Shown here one piece after another: positions 11,830 through 24,600 of a stretch of DNA of 64,000 nt. This DNA is from Mytilus galloprovincialis (taxonomy: Eukaryota > Mollusca > Bivalvia > Mytilida > Mytilidae): NCBI RefSeq assembly GCF_965363235.1, contig NC_134844.1, positions 15,420,646-15,484,645 on the forward strand, given 5' to 3'. The first letter of the stretch is position 1. Each line of letters starts with the position of its first letter. A model generated the notes under the pieces. That model was not told the DNA's origin and did not search any database. It saw only the letters and a program-made list of their open reading frames with translations. The translations under genes were made by a program, and so were the position numbers.

Positions 11830-14251
11830 AGTCATTTGAAATTAAAAATTGAATTAGGTTTCTTGATTTTCTCTCAGTCCTTATTAGTTATTACACCTCC
11901 GCTATACAAGTACGGTAGGACTATGTACAAGGACTCATCGATAGATTCAAAGTATTGTTCCTCGGACAGTTGCCCAGAGCCAAGTCCATTACAACTCATA
12001 AACAATTATTTATTCTACGTCTCGGTCAACTTTTGCTTGGCGAGTCCGATAAACGTTCAATAACATACGACTTAATAAAAACTCTGATTTAAAAACTATG
12101 GTCCAAAATTGTTAATTAATCAATTGAAATTTGAGAAGAAAATATTTGGAAATCATCTATACAGTGTCGACCAGACTTTTGTCTTACTACGAAATTCAAA
12201 AACAGATTAACTATTCACAGACTTTTATGTCTTGCCGTTGTCTATCCGCATTTGAATAATAAAATATTAGTCATGGTAAAACTTGGCCCAGTAGCAATAC
12301 AGGATGGCCAGTGCTCTTTATGCGGTTGTTATTCCACAGATGTCGTTCAACACTTAATGTTATACTGTGAAAAAAAAATTGGATGCAAGAAATAACATGT
12401 TTTACGGAATTGTTTCTCTCAGTTCTTGTTAGTTATTATACCTCCGCTCGACATGCCACGGTCTGTCCGTTTGTCACACTATTAGATCCAGGTGATAAAT
12501 AGAGCATTATATATAGCTTTTTAAAGTTAGTTGAGATTTTTGTACGAATGTTTTAGACCACTATAAACAGGTTATGTTCGATGCTCGTCACCTTTCACTG
12601 GGGTAAAGCTGATGACCGTAACTGCATTCACGGTCATCCCAAGATGTCGGATGAAAAATTAGGTCAGTTTCTGTATTGTCTGTTAAAGTGTTTCTATATC
12701 ATTTTCTTTACAAATCATACATTGAAACGATGTAAATTTATAAAAGAATCATTCGGAAATCACTAATTACTTCTGAGAAATGTGCATGAAACGGGAAATT
12801 CGATTTGAAAAAATCGCCAAGATGACCGTAAATCACAATCGAGATGACCGTAACAGAATCAGCGATTCATAACAAGGCTGACCGTAACTGCTTTTAAGAT
12901 GACCGTAATTTGTAAATGATGACCGTAACTTTTAAAGGATGACCCTCAATTCTAAGAAATATCCGTAATTATACAACTATCTTTTTGTATGAAATGATTG
13001 TCAAAAGACATGCAAATGAACAGGAAGGGAAAACATGCCACAAAAGCGCGATAAAATGACACCTTACAAGCATAATAAAAAAAATGGGGTGCACAGCCTT
13101 CAACTGCTCGACAAAAGATTTTTGTTTGTTTCTGGGATTCCTTTTAATGACATATAATAAATACACATTTTTAAAAATGCCAAAAAATTGCATGTACACC
13201 CATTGATATTATATCGTCTTTCATTTTGTCGTGCAAATAAAATAACAGAAACATTTTGAAAATATCATTCGAATAAACTAGTGAAGGTGGGCTCCAGCAA
13301 AGTAGATCCTTAAAATAGTATTGTACGAAAAGCGTATCACAAGGCGGAACGTTGTCAATTTGTATATATACAGAAATGTTATTCATACAGTCAGGATTCT
13401 ACTTCTTCAAAATTATCTCCCCATTACGCCAGTTCATGCCCACAATCGTAGAAATGGAAGCCATTGGAGGGATGACGCTCTGCCAATTTTGCTCTTGAAA
13501 ACTGATAAATTTATCCACATAGCACCATTACGATCGATCGTTATATGTCAGTTATATTTTAAAAGACAAATGTATCTACTAGCTAATGAGCATTAGTTAA
13601 TGATCTTGTCTGCATTGATTCAACTTAAAAATATTGTCTGTTCGGATGTCAGATGGAATTTTTGAAAATTCTTAAGCATTTAAAAAAAATCTAATTAAAT
13701 ATTTCGTGGAAGGGCAGACTAAACATTTTCAGTGGTTGAAGATTATAAACCCTAGTTATCACACACAAGAAAATCATATTTTTTCGAAGATATCAATTTT
13801 CATCATCCAAATTTAAAGACCGTCGTCAAGTACTTTTAGAAAAAAATAGCTATTCGAACACACCTACTCTGTTTTTGTGATTCATTAGATAGGTATCTCA
13901 CTTGACCCATATATTTCATCTTTTCGTACTGTCATTTTTTTACGTTATAAAGTCAACCTGTAGCTTTAAAATATAATAATGATAGAATCTGAAGCGAGAT
14001 GCTATATAAAATACTCTTGCTTTGTACGTTTTAAAGACAAAATATACACCCCAAACATGCCCTAACATAAAAAGGTGCATTCGAATTTTCTCTTTTCGAT
14101 ACAATCGTTACCTGTTTTGGGGAATTTTTCCTTGATTCACATAATGGAAGGGCAGACACGAAAATTTCTGAACTAAAAGATTGATATGTTCTGCGTCCGT
14201 GATAAAAAAAAAATCGGAGGTTATGCATTTTCTACATCCAACTTTAGATAC

Positions 14252-14402
14252 TATATATAAAAAAGATGTGGTATTATTGCCAATGAGACAACTATCCAGA
14301 AAAGACCAAAATGACACAAATATTAACAACTATAGGTAACCGTAAGGCCTTCAACAATGAGCAAAGCCCATACCGCATAGTCAGCTATAAAAGGCCCCGA
14401 TA
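14252..14402 (+). repeat. family A repeat inside the transposon
   Basis: A near-complete copy with 'gccaatgagacaactatcc' and 'agctataaaaggccccga'. It sits in the core of the 3-kb transposon, so it either inserted there later or was carried in. Confidence 0.75.
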
Positions 14403-14739
14403 AGAACCATGTCGTCGACTTTATATCTTATTGATTTGCATTACTATGTAATAGATACATTGAAAACTTATGCAAATGGTGTTTTTAAAATAAGAAAATT
14501 GTCGTTTTATTTGTTTCTATTAACTTTTTAAAATTTTGTTACTATATCAAACATTACAGTTAACATTTATCGCTTTCTCGATAAACACAGAGCTTCGATT
14601 CTTTTGTTCTATTTCAAAAGTGTTTCCGCCTGCATATATCAAGACAAATTAAGATTTTAATCTGCTTCATCTGGAACCATACATATGGGCTCGATTACCA
14701 AATATTCGTATGTATTATTAATGTTTTTAATGCTCCATT

Positions 14740-15115
14740 TATTGGCATTTTGTTTTTCTGGTCTGTGCGTACGTTCGTCCGTTCGTCTGTTTGTTTGTCC
14801 GTTTGTCCAGCTTCAAGTTAAATAAAATTGAAACTTAGTACACATTTTCCCTGTGGTATGATCTTTTTAATTCTAAAGCCAAATTACAGTTTTATCCCAT
14901 TTTCATAGTCCACTAAACATAGAAAATGATACTCCTGAACGGTAAAAGTCAAAATCGCCATTATTGAACTTGACCTTCATTTAGTTGTTAGCAACAACAT
15001 ATTAAAATTTTAAAAGCTTTGGTTGAACGGTTCATGAGTTAATGCACGGACAACATTTGATTACCGCCCGCCCGTCCCACCGCCCGCCCGACCGCCCGCC
15101 CGACCGCCCGCCCGC
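14740..15115 (+). repeat. dispersed repeat family F with CCGCCCGA microsatellite
   Basis: It contains 'gttcgtccgttcgtctg', 'cttcaagttaa' and 'gaaacttagtacaca', ending in a G+C-rich run of CCGCCCGA units at 15,063-15,115. A related copy lies in opposite orientation at 23,025-23,380. It resembles a widespread bivalve repeat. Confidence 0.6.
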
Positions 15116-16170
15116 CGTACATCCCCAAATCAATAACCGACATTTTTGTCACATCGACAAACTCAACAAAAAAGCTTTGAATACAATACGGATATTTCCT
15201 AGAATTGATGGTCATCCTATAAAAGTTACGGTCGTCCTATATAAATTACAGTCAGTCTTTACAAATTACGGTCATCCTTTACAAGTTACGGTCATCTTTT
15301 TACCAATCACTCACGGTCATCCTTGTTTTATGTTACGGTCATCTTGAAAATATTTTGATTATGATTTACGGTCATCTTAACAATTTTTTCAAATCGAAAT
15401 TCCCGTTTCATGCACATTTCTCGGAAGTAATTAGTGATTTTCGAGTGATTCTTTTATAAATTTACATCGTTTCAATGTATGATTTGTAAAGAAAATGATA
15501 TAGAAACACTTTAACAGACAATACAGAAACTGACCTAATTTTTCATCCGACATCTTGGGATGACCGTGAATGCAGTTACGGTCATCAGCTTTACCCCAGT
15601 GACCTTTGCCGTTTTAAAGAGTTATGATTGATTGAAATTACAAACTATTCAGTTTTCAGATGATAAATTGAGAGCCGCTTTTTGAAATTTATTGATCTTG
15701 AATGTAATGAAATTGTCTGGACCACTAAAGATAGATTATTTCTTTTTTTTCTTTTTATTTATCCAGATTTATGGTACTTGATTGTTGTATTTATTTTTAA
15801 ATATTCACGTTTCTAAATAATAAATACATGTAGCGATCCGAATTTTGAAGTTCTTTAAAAACTTTATTGATATCGACGGTATAAGTTAGATTTTATGAAG
15901 TTGTCCCTTTTCAACTTTCCGGAGCTGGGTTATTTAATTGTTGAATTTTGTTTGTTTCAGGATGATATTGAGGACCGCATTTTGAAATCAAGTTATCAAC
16001 TTTACATGGAATGTTTAAAACTACTAAGACAGGTTAAGTTCGATTATTGTTTTTTTTTTAAATTTACGGTTCCAGAGTAACGGTAATTGTTTGTTTGAAA
16101 TATACGGTTTTATGGTTTCCGGATATTTAAAGAGAAGCAAAATATACCACAGGAACATTTAAACCTGTAA

Positions 16171-16293
16171 GTCGAAAATACATTGAAAACGCCATGGCAC
16201 AATAAAGAAAATTAACAAAAAACATACAGAAAACTAAAGACTAAGCAACACGAACCCCACCACGAATTAGGTGTGATATCAGGTGCTCCGGCA
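16171..16293 (+). repeat. family C repeat fragment
   Basis: It carries 'gcaacacgaaccccacc' and 'caggtgctccgg' and is duplicated with its surroundings at 19,348-19,470. Confidence 0.7.
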
Positions 16294-18361
16294 TTGTTTG
16301 CAAATAGAAAAATCCTTTTTGAAGTTTTTTTAAAAAGATAATTATTGTATGCAATTTTTGACCACTTAACAAAATCACGATTGTTCATTTGCTGCAAGCA
16401 GAGTATATTTGATTTCTATATTACCTATCTGTTTTTGTGAAACAAATTAAAAACAACCAAAAAACCAATGTGTGTCTGTCTTAAGCTAGAAGCCTGTAAT
16501 GTTTGGTGTTGTTGTGTCGCATATTCGTTAATGGTTATAATAAATGTTTAAAACGATTAGCCTTAGTTCTGCAAATTATTCTTGTATACATTTGTCCTTA
16601 TAAGTAAGGAATATCACCAGAGACTGTCTTATGTCATATCATATTATTTCAGTTATTCGTATTATATATGGTGTGACGATGGCAAATCATTGAAGTTTTA
16701 TTAAAAAAAACATAAGTATTCACGCCTAACATATCAGGAACACCATATGTTGTCATTTGTAGATTTGTTATTACGAATTTTGTAATTGGGTTTTAATCTC
16801 ATTTGTGTATACCCAAAGAAATCTTACATTTTTCGTAATAATGTCATGTTAGGTACAGAGTAATGAAAACACTGTTATATAAATCCCAATACAGTTTCCG
16901 GAAAGTTGTCACATTTTATTTTCTGAAAATCGTCGGTCACAGATAAGGTATAATCAGCAAGTTCGTGGTTTAATACAAAATTGAAGAGATTATTTTTTTC
17001 GCTGACATACGTACAAATACAGATAATTATTATGAATCATTTACCTAGGAGAACTGATAGATACAAGACTAATAACGAGATTGCATTGTTCATTAATCAT
17101 TGATAAGAATTGAATATGGTACGCATTGGTCGAAGTATTACATAACTAGCATTCCATGTGTGGTCTTTTGTAAACCCGTGCGGTATCTCGATAGTAGTTG
17201 TTTTTTAAAATTATAATATTTGAATTGAAAAACACAAGAGAAATGGAATCAAGCTTACATTCACAGTGGAATGTAATTTCACAATTCAGATTTCAAAAAT
17301 GTTTGTAAACAAGAAAATCATATTTTTAAATGCAGAGAACAAATGTTGTGAAAAACATTTAGTTGTGTAAACTATAGATTGATTGATGTCGGCTTAACAC
17401 CCAGTGCTAAATATTATCGTGCATATTCAGGACAATTGAGTGAAGGGCAATTTTTCTTTTAACATCTTTAAACTTGATTTTTTTCACATATATACAGCTA
17501 TTAAGGCAGTGTCACGAGGTTTGCTTGAAATGAGTTCAGAAACATTGATTTCTCTTTTTTTATTTCATAAGAAAACACACATATGAATAAAAGGAGATGT
17601 AGAGTTTACGCCAGGGAGATATAACTCCAACGACAAAAAAGGGAAAAGACTTTAAATGGGCAACATACAATCTTCAATAAAACACATTTTGAAAGACAAA
17701 GCACATTATCTGTATGATGAAATGAGACGACAAATTGTCATATACAATATTATAAATATGAATATGAAAAGTGATTCTTTTATTTATTCACCATGATTGC
17801 TTGAAGATCAGGAAGTTAATCAAGTTAAGCTATATATATGCATAAAATGAAATAAATGATACACGTCTTGACAGCCTACCAACGACAAATACAACCAAAA
17901 TAACCTCGAAACATACGTTGAAAATCAGAAAAGTTTAGGCATTTACATGTCTAAAATGAATTATATAAAACTAATATTTTGAAAAAAATAGTAGTTGGGG
18001 TTTTACTTGCAAAAACTTGAGTTATTGCATTAGATGGCACGTGACGATAACTGGTCATCTAACAAGATCTAGTCCTTGTCGATTTTATTTTCTTGAACGC
18101 TAATTGACTTTGATGATCGCATGATGATGATTTAGACGTATCAGATATTTAGTCTCGATTGAAGCAATGAAATGTGTCTTTTTACAGGGAAATCAGTATG
18201 ACAACGTTATATGTTTAGGATGAGAAAAATTTGATTAAAAATAACACCATTAAAAAATTTGCGCAATACATGCTCCTAAAATTTTCAAACACTATACATA
18301 AAATAAAAATAAAAAGATTATGTAAAAAATGACAAATGGTTGTACAAAATATTCATTTTTA
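16294..18361. other. no gene seen (duplicated non-coding DNA)
   Basis: This stretch has no supported gene and recurs nearly unchanged at 19,471-21,541, downstream of the second CYYR1-like gene. Confidence 0.6.
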
Positions 18362-18422
18362 CTATGATGGTTGATTGTACGCTGGTGGATAAACTGGAGG
18401 GTAGGAACCAGGAACTTGGTGT
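18362..18422 (-). pseudogene. orphan fragment of the CYYR1-like last exon
   Basis: Identical to 21,542-21,602, the last 61 bases of exon 4 of the second CYYR1-like gene, including its TAG. It encodes the tail HQVPGSYPPVYPPAYNQPS. It was copied by the tandem duplication and has no upstream exons of its own. Confidence 0.9.
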
Positions 18423-21400
18423 GCCGTTGTCTATCCGCATTTGAATAATAAAATATTAGTCATGGTAAAACTTGGCCCAATAGCAATACAGGATGGCCAG
18501 TGCTCTTTATGCGGTTGTTATTCCACAGATGTCGTTCAACACTTAATTTTATACTGTGAAAAAAAAATTGGATGCAAGAAATAACATGTTTTACGGAATT
18601 GTTTCTCTCAGTTCTTGTTAGTTATTATACCTCCGCTCGACATGCCACGGTCTGTCCGTTTGTCACACTATTAGATCCAGGTGATAAATAGAGCATTATA
18701 TATAGCTTTTTGAAGTTAGTTGAGATTTTTGTACGAATGTTTTAGACCACCATAAACAGGTTATGTTCGATGCTCGTCACCTTTGCCGTTTTAAAGAGTT
18801 ATGATTGATTGAAATTACAAACTATTCAGTTTTCAGATGATAAATTGAGAGCCGCTTTTTGAAATTTATTGATCTTGAATGTAATGAAATTGTCTGGACC
18901 ACTAAAGATAGATTATTTCTTTTTTTTTCTTTTTATTTATCCAGATTTATGGTACTTGATTGTTGTATTTATTTTTAAATATTCACGTTTCTAAATAATA
19001 AATACATGTAGCGATCCGAATTTTGAAGTTCTTTAAAAACTTTATTGATATCGACGGTATAAGTTAGATTTTATGAAGTTGTCCCTTTTCAACTTTCCGG
19101 AGCTGGGTTATTTAATTGTTGAATTTTGTTTGTTTCAGGATGATATTGAGGACCGCATTTTGAAATCAAGTTATCAACTTTACATGGAATGTTTAAAACT
19201 ACTAAGACAGGTTAAGTTCGATTATTGTTTTTTTTTTAATTTACGGTTACAGAGTAACGGTAATTGTTTGTTTGAAATATACGGTTTTATGGTTTCCGGA
19301 TATTTAAAGAGAAGCAAAATATACCACAGGAACATTTAAACCTGTAAGTCGAAAATACATTGAAAACGCCATGGCACAATAAAGAAAATTAACAAAAAAC
19401 ATACAGAAAACTAAAGACTAAGCAACACGAACCCCACCACGAATTAGGTGTGATATCAGGTGCTCCGGCATTGTTTGCAAATAGAAAAATCCTTTTTGAA
19501 GTTTTTTTAAAAGATAATTACTGTATGCAATTTTTGACCACTTAACAAAATCACGATTGTTCATTTGCTGCAAGCAGAGTATATGTGATTTCTATATTAC
19601 CTATCTGTTTTTGTGAAACAAATTAAAAACAACCAAAAAAACCAATGTGTGTCTGTCTTAAGCTAGAAGCCTGTAATGTTTAGTGTTGTTGTGTCGCATA
19701 TTCGTTAATGGTTATAATAAATGTTTAAAACGATTAGCCTTAGTTCTGCAAATTATTCTTGTATACATTTGTCCTTATAAGTAAGGAATATCACCAGAGA
19801 CTGTCTTATGTCATATCATATTATTTCAGTTATTCGTATTATATATGGTGTGACGATGGCAAATCATTGAAGTTTTATTAAAAAAAACATAAGTATTCAC
19901 GCCTAACATATCAGGAACACCATATGTTGTCATCTGTAGATTTGTTATTACGAATTTTGTAATTGGGTTTTAATCTCATTTGTGTATACCCAAAGAAATC
20001 TTACATTTTTCGTAATAATGTCATGTTAGGTAAAGAGTAATGAAAACACTGTTATATAAATCTCCAATACAGTTTCCGGAAAGTTGTCACATTTTATTTT
20101 CTGAAAATCGTCGGTCACAGATAAGGTATAATCAGCAAGTTCGTGGTTTAATACAAAATTGAAGAGATTATTTTTTTCGCTGACATACGTACAAATACAG
20201 ATAATTATTATGAATCATTTACCTAAGAGAACTGATAGATACAAGACTAATAACAAGATTGCATTGTTCATTAATCATTGATAAGAATTGAATATGGTAC
20301 GCATTGGTCGAAGTATTACATAACTAGCATTCCATGTGTGGTCTTTTGTAAACCCGTGCGGTATCTCGATAGTAGTTGTTTTTTTTAAATTATAATATTT
20401 GAATTGAAAAACACAAGAGAAATGGAATCAAGCTTACATTCACAGTGGAATGTCATTTCACAATTCAGATTTCAAAAATGTTTGTAAACAAGAAAATCAT
20501 ATTTTTAAATGCAGAGAACAAATGTTGTGAAAAACATTTAGTTGTGTAAACTATAGATTAATTGATGTCGGCTTAACACCCAGTGCTAAATATTATCGTG
20601 CATATTCAGAACAATTGAGTGAAGGGCAATTTTTCTTTAAACATCTTTAAACTTGATTTTTTTCACATATATACAGCTATAAAGGCAGTGTCACGAGGTT
20701 TGCTTGAAATAAGTTCAGAAACATTTATTTCTCTTTTTTTATTTCATAAGAAAACACACATATGAATAAAAGGAGATGTAGAGTATACACCAGGGAGATA
20801 TAACTCCAACGACAAAAAAGGGAAAAGACTTTAAATGGGCAACATACAATCTTCAATCTAACACATTTTGCAAGACAAAGCACATTATCTGTATGATGAA
20901 ATGAGACGACAAATTGTCATATACAATATTATAAATATGAATATGAAAAGTGATTCTTTTATTTATTCACCATGATTGCTTGAAGATCAGGAAGTTAATC
21001 AAGTTAAGCTATATATATGCATAAAATGAAATAAATGATACACGTCTTGACAGCCTACCAACGACAAATACAACCAAAATAACCTCGAAACATACGTTGA
21101 AAATCAGAAAAGTTTAGGCATTTACATGTCTAAAATGAATTATATAAAACTAATATTTTGAGAAAAATAGTAGTTGGGGTTTTACTCGCAAAAAACTTGA
21201 GTTATTGCATTAGATGGCACGTGACGATAACTGGTCATCTAACAAGATCTAGTCCTTGTCGATTTTATTTTCTTGAACGCTAATTGACTTTGATGATCGC
21301 ATGATGATGATTTAGACGTATCAGATATTTAGTCTCGATTGAAGCAATGAAATGTGTCTTTTTACGGGGAAATCAGTATGACAACGTTATATGTTTAGGA

Positions 21401-21602
21401 TGAGAGAAATTTGATTAAAAATAACACCATTAAAAAATTTGCGCAATACATGCTCCTAAAATTTTCAAACACTATACATAAAATAAAAATAAAAAGATTA
21501 TGTAAAAAATGACAAATGGTTGTACAAAATATTCATTTTTACTATGATGGTTGATTGTACGCTGGTGGATAAACTGGAGGGTAGGAACCAGGAACTTGGT
21601 GT
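18423..21602. repeat. tandem duplication, copy 2 (empty site)
   Basis: 3,180 bases matching copy 1 with only scattered substitutions and homopolymer length changes. It lacks the 3-kb transposon and preserves the pre-insertion site at 18,779-18,784. It contains the LINE tail and a family C fragment (19,348-19,470), and it runs into the last exon of the second CYYR1-like gene. Confidence 0.9.
19348..19470 (+). repeat. family C repeat fragment, duplicate
   Basis: Same fragment as 16,171-16,293, carried in the second copy of the tandem duplication. Confidence 0.7.
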
Positions 21603-24600
21603 GGTGGAGTATAGCCTGCGTTTTGTGGTGGTGGTTGTTGTGGTGCACCATACCCATAGGGTTGTGCTTGCATGCCGGAGGCTGAAAGAAAGTATTTTTA
21701 TGTTTTAGTAATCTGATACATGTAGTTCGTTATATTTCTCTAAACAATATATTATCATGCAAACAAATACTTATAGTTTTATGAAGATGTAGAAGAATAT
21801 TTAGTGTCGTCTGAACTAAAGATGATGTTAAAGAACCAAAAAAGGAATACAATATATCATCGGCATTAAAACAGGCTAATATACACAGTGAATCATCTGG
21901 GCAAGATTTAAAATTCATAATTTCGTAAATCATCGCCATTTGGATACCGTTATATAGTTATCTTATTGGCATATTTTTCAACTACTGACGTTACACAATT
22001 AACATTGGGGTGTTAATATGGATAAATTATACTCATTATTCCGAATGTATGTTGGTTGCATAATCATAAACCCCTTCAAGTCTGAGGAATTTGTACTAAC
22101 AACCACATATTACTGCGGCAGATTACGCGGCTAGGACAAAACAGCATGACTAGGTATTAAAAATATGAATTTTAACATCGTAAGCGAAACGTCAAAGTTT
22201 ATTGCAACATCTGAATATTTTATCCATTTAGCAGATATGCTTTGCAATATTTAATGATACTAAAGGTTATTCAGGTTAAGGCAATATAAACAAATACATA
22301 ATAAGAGAGTTTTAGAAACTTAGCGAGCGAGAAGTGGTTGTATTCAAAAGTACTTCAACTGCCGGATGCATATAAAGTATATTGCACATTTGTTTGAAGA
22401 AGTAAAACAGATGCAGCTTTATATCAATTAAACACAATCTTTTTCACGATAAACAAAGATAAACTTCGGAATTGCAAACTATACGTTTTAAAACAAAATC
22501 AGCCGAATACTTTTGAAATGATGGGTTGTGAGTTGAGTTGGTGAAAAAAAGTTATTTATCAGCATTATTTATAATTGATACATACATGCCATTTGTGATG
22601 AATTGACAACTGCAATAGATGGCGCTCCTCCTGTTTGTCCAATAACTGTACCAGTTGTCTGTCTGTTACAGCCTCTTATACACAGAACAACGAGTAGGAC
22701 GAAGACTCCTATTGAAACAAGAAGTCCTATCACAATCCCTGCTATGGCACCACCGGAACTGTTTAAAAAGGGAGAAAATAACTTAATATTTAAAACAGAA
22801 ATGGAATATTAAAACATGACGGCAGAATGAGTTCAAAGTAGTGTAGAAGTAAATTTGTGAACAGCTTTATATAAAAAAGAAGATGTGGTATGATTGCCAA
22901 TGAGACAACTGTCCACAAGAGACCAAAATGACACAGACATTAACAACTATAGGTCACCGTACGGCCTTCAACAATGAGCAAAGCCCATGCTTTTCTAAAA
23001 AGTTTTAGTTAATAGAAATGTTGAAAACCTTGAAACAAATTTGGGCCACAAAAGTGTAACTAGGGTCAAAACTTTAATTTGGAATTAAAATTAGAAAGAT
23101 CATAATCATAGGGAACATATGTACTAAGTTTCAAGTTGATTAGAATTCAACTTCTTCAAAAACTACCTTGACCAAAAACTTTAACCTGAAGCGGACGGAC
23201 GAACGGACGCACAGACGGACGGACGAACGGACGCACAGACGGACGGACGAACAGACGGACGGACGAACGGAGGCACAGACCAGAAAACATAATGCCTCTC
23301 TACTATCGTAGGTGGGGCATATATCCCCTCTACTATCGTAGGTGGGGCATAAAAATGAAGAGCTATAATCCAAAAGGTCCAAAAAGTATAGCCAAATCCG
23401 TGAAAGGAATCAGAGATGTGCATTAAGGAGATACATTCCTTAATTAATAATAATTTTTAACATTTTAGAGTATATCTGGTACGTAATATCTCACAATAAA
23501 TGTTTTCGATTAGTTCCCTTAGTTCTGCTGATCTAATAAAACATGAAAATTCATATCGAGGCTATGCTTTTCTAAAAAGTTCTAGTTAATAGAAATGTTG
23601 AAAACCTTGAAACAAATTTGGGCCACAAAAGTGTTTCGTTGTAAACGTTTAAATTTAGTATTTGAGTAGCACTAGCTAATCTTTTTAGTATGCATGTATA
23701 TCTCCACATCTAAATATAAAAAAGAAGATGAGACAACTATCCACAAAAGACCAAAATGACACAGACATTAACAACTATAGGTCACCGTACGGCCTTCAAC
23801 AATGAGCAAAGCCCATACCGCATAGTCAGCTATAAAAGGCCCCGATAATAAGACAATGTAAAACAATTCAAACGTGAAAACTAACGGCCTTATTTATGTA
23901 AAAAAAAAAGAACGAAAAACAAATATGTAACACATAAACAAACGACAACCACTGAGGTTACTTTCGTTTCGACCAAACAATACATTTTCTTCATTTTGCG
24001 ATATATTGTAATTTCGAATTTGAAAAACGTTTGAGTATCTTAACTAACGTAGCTTTATGCATACCTGCAACGTAGTTTGAGACGTTCATGAAACATGCTT
24101 TTAAAAACATACATGTACATGTATAAATGTTTTTTTTATATTGTTTTACATGGTCATTGTCAACAAATGGTAATTGTAGATTTCACTTGAAAATTCACTT
24201 TTTTATGATTTTTTTTACATATGTATTCGAAATATATAACAATATAAAAGTCACAAAAGAGATTTGCAGACAAATACAATTGTGTTATTCTATGAAAACT
24301 CACATTGCCGTATATTCATCATAGAAGTAGTAATAGTATTCACAGTATTGATGTCCATATGATCCTGTACAGTATCCAGAACAGTAGGTAGAGTATCCAA
24401 GCAATGACTTATAGCATTGATCACACAGGACGTCACCTTAAGGACAAACGATGAATAAAATAAGGAAACAAAAGTCTTCAAAAATATTGAAACAATAATG
24501 CATTTTCGCGTTTGTTTCATCTATTTGAGGTTTATTGTATAAGACAGTTTATCAACCTCTTAATATTTCAGCATTTTGTTTCGTGTTGCTGCCTCCTACA

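Larger units (their letters stand above)
12596..15601. mobile_element. 3,006-bp TIR DNA transposon, non-autonomous
   Basis: The ends are CACTGGGGTAAAGCTGATGA and its complement. The terminal inverted repeats run for about 380 bases and are nearly identical over the outer 235. The flanks are ACCTTT on both sides (12,590-12,595 and 15,602-15,607), and the duplicate copy holds a single ACCTTT (18,779-18,784), so a 6-bp target duplication fits. Because T and A border the ends symmetrically, a 4-bp CCTT with ends TCACTGGGG is equally possible. Inside each end are about seven copies of GATGACCGTAA in one orientation, probable transposase-binding sites. No transposase was recognised. The core contains a family A repeat and a family F repeat with a CCGCCCGA microsatellite. 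Superfamily is unassigned. Confidence 0.88.
11830..16035 (+). mobile_element. LINE ORF2 tail, split by a DNA transposon
   Basis: After removing the insertion at 12,596-15,601, the plus strand reads like the C-terminal end of a LINE ORF2. About 12,300-12,375 encodes a zinc-finger-like CSLCGCYSTDVVQHLMLYCE (C-x2-C-x8-H-x4-C), typical of non-LTR elements. About 15,961-16,032 encodes a helical tail including DDIEDRILKSSYQLYMECLK. Stop codons and shifts interrupt the rest, so it is dead. The segment from 12,234 onward recurs at 18,423 as part of a tandem duplication. A 30-base string, 'tctctcagt.cttgttagttatta', occurs at about 11,868 and 12,415. No reverse transcriptase part was recognised upstream. 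Confidence 0.5.
12234..18422. repeat. tandem duplication, copy 1 (with inserted transposon)
   Basis: Copy 1 matches 18,423-21,602 almost base for base apart from the 3,006-bp insertion and its target duplication. Net length is about 3,177 bases against 3,180 in copy 2. It ends inside a 61-base fragment of the last exon of the second CYYR1-like gene, so the duplicated block ran from the LINE tail into that exon. Confidence 0.9.

Noticed and set aside
15042-15347. 101-codon Pro/Asp/Arg-rich open frame
   Set aside because: It is the translation of the CCGCCCGA microsatellite and the transposon's subterminal repeats.
15961-16032. Exon-like 72-base block with good AG and GT borders, present twice (also 19,139)
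   Set aside because: It reads as the C-terminal helix of a LINE ORF2 downstream of a zinc-finger-like motif, and the second copy is explained by the tandem duplication.
23140-23423. 80-codon frames rich in Ser-Val-Arg-Pro repeats
   Set aside because: They translate the GGACG/CACAGAC microsatellite of a family F repeat.
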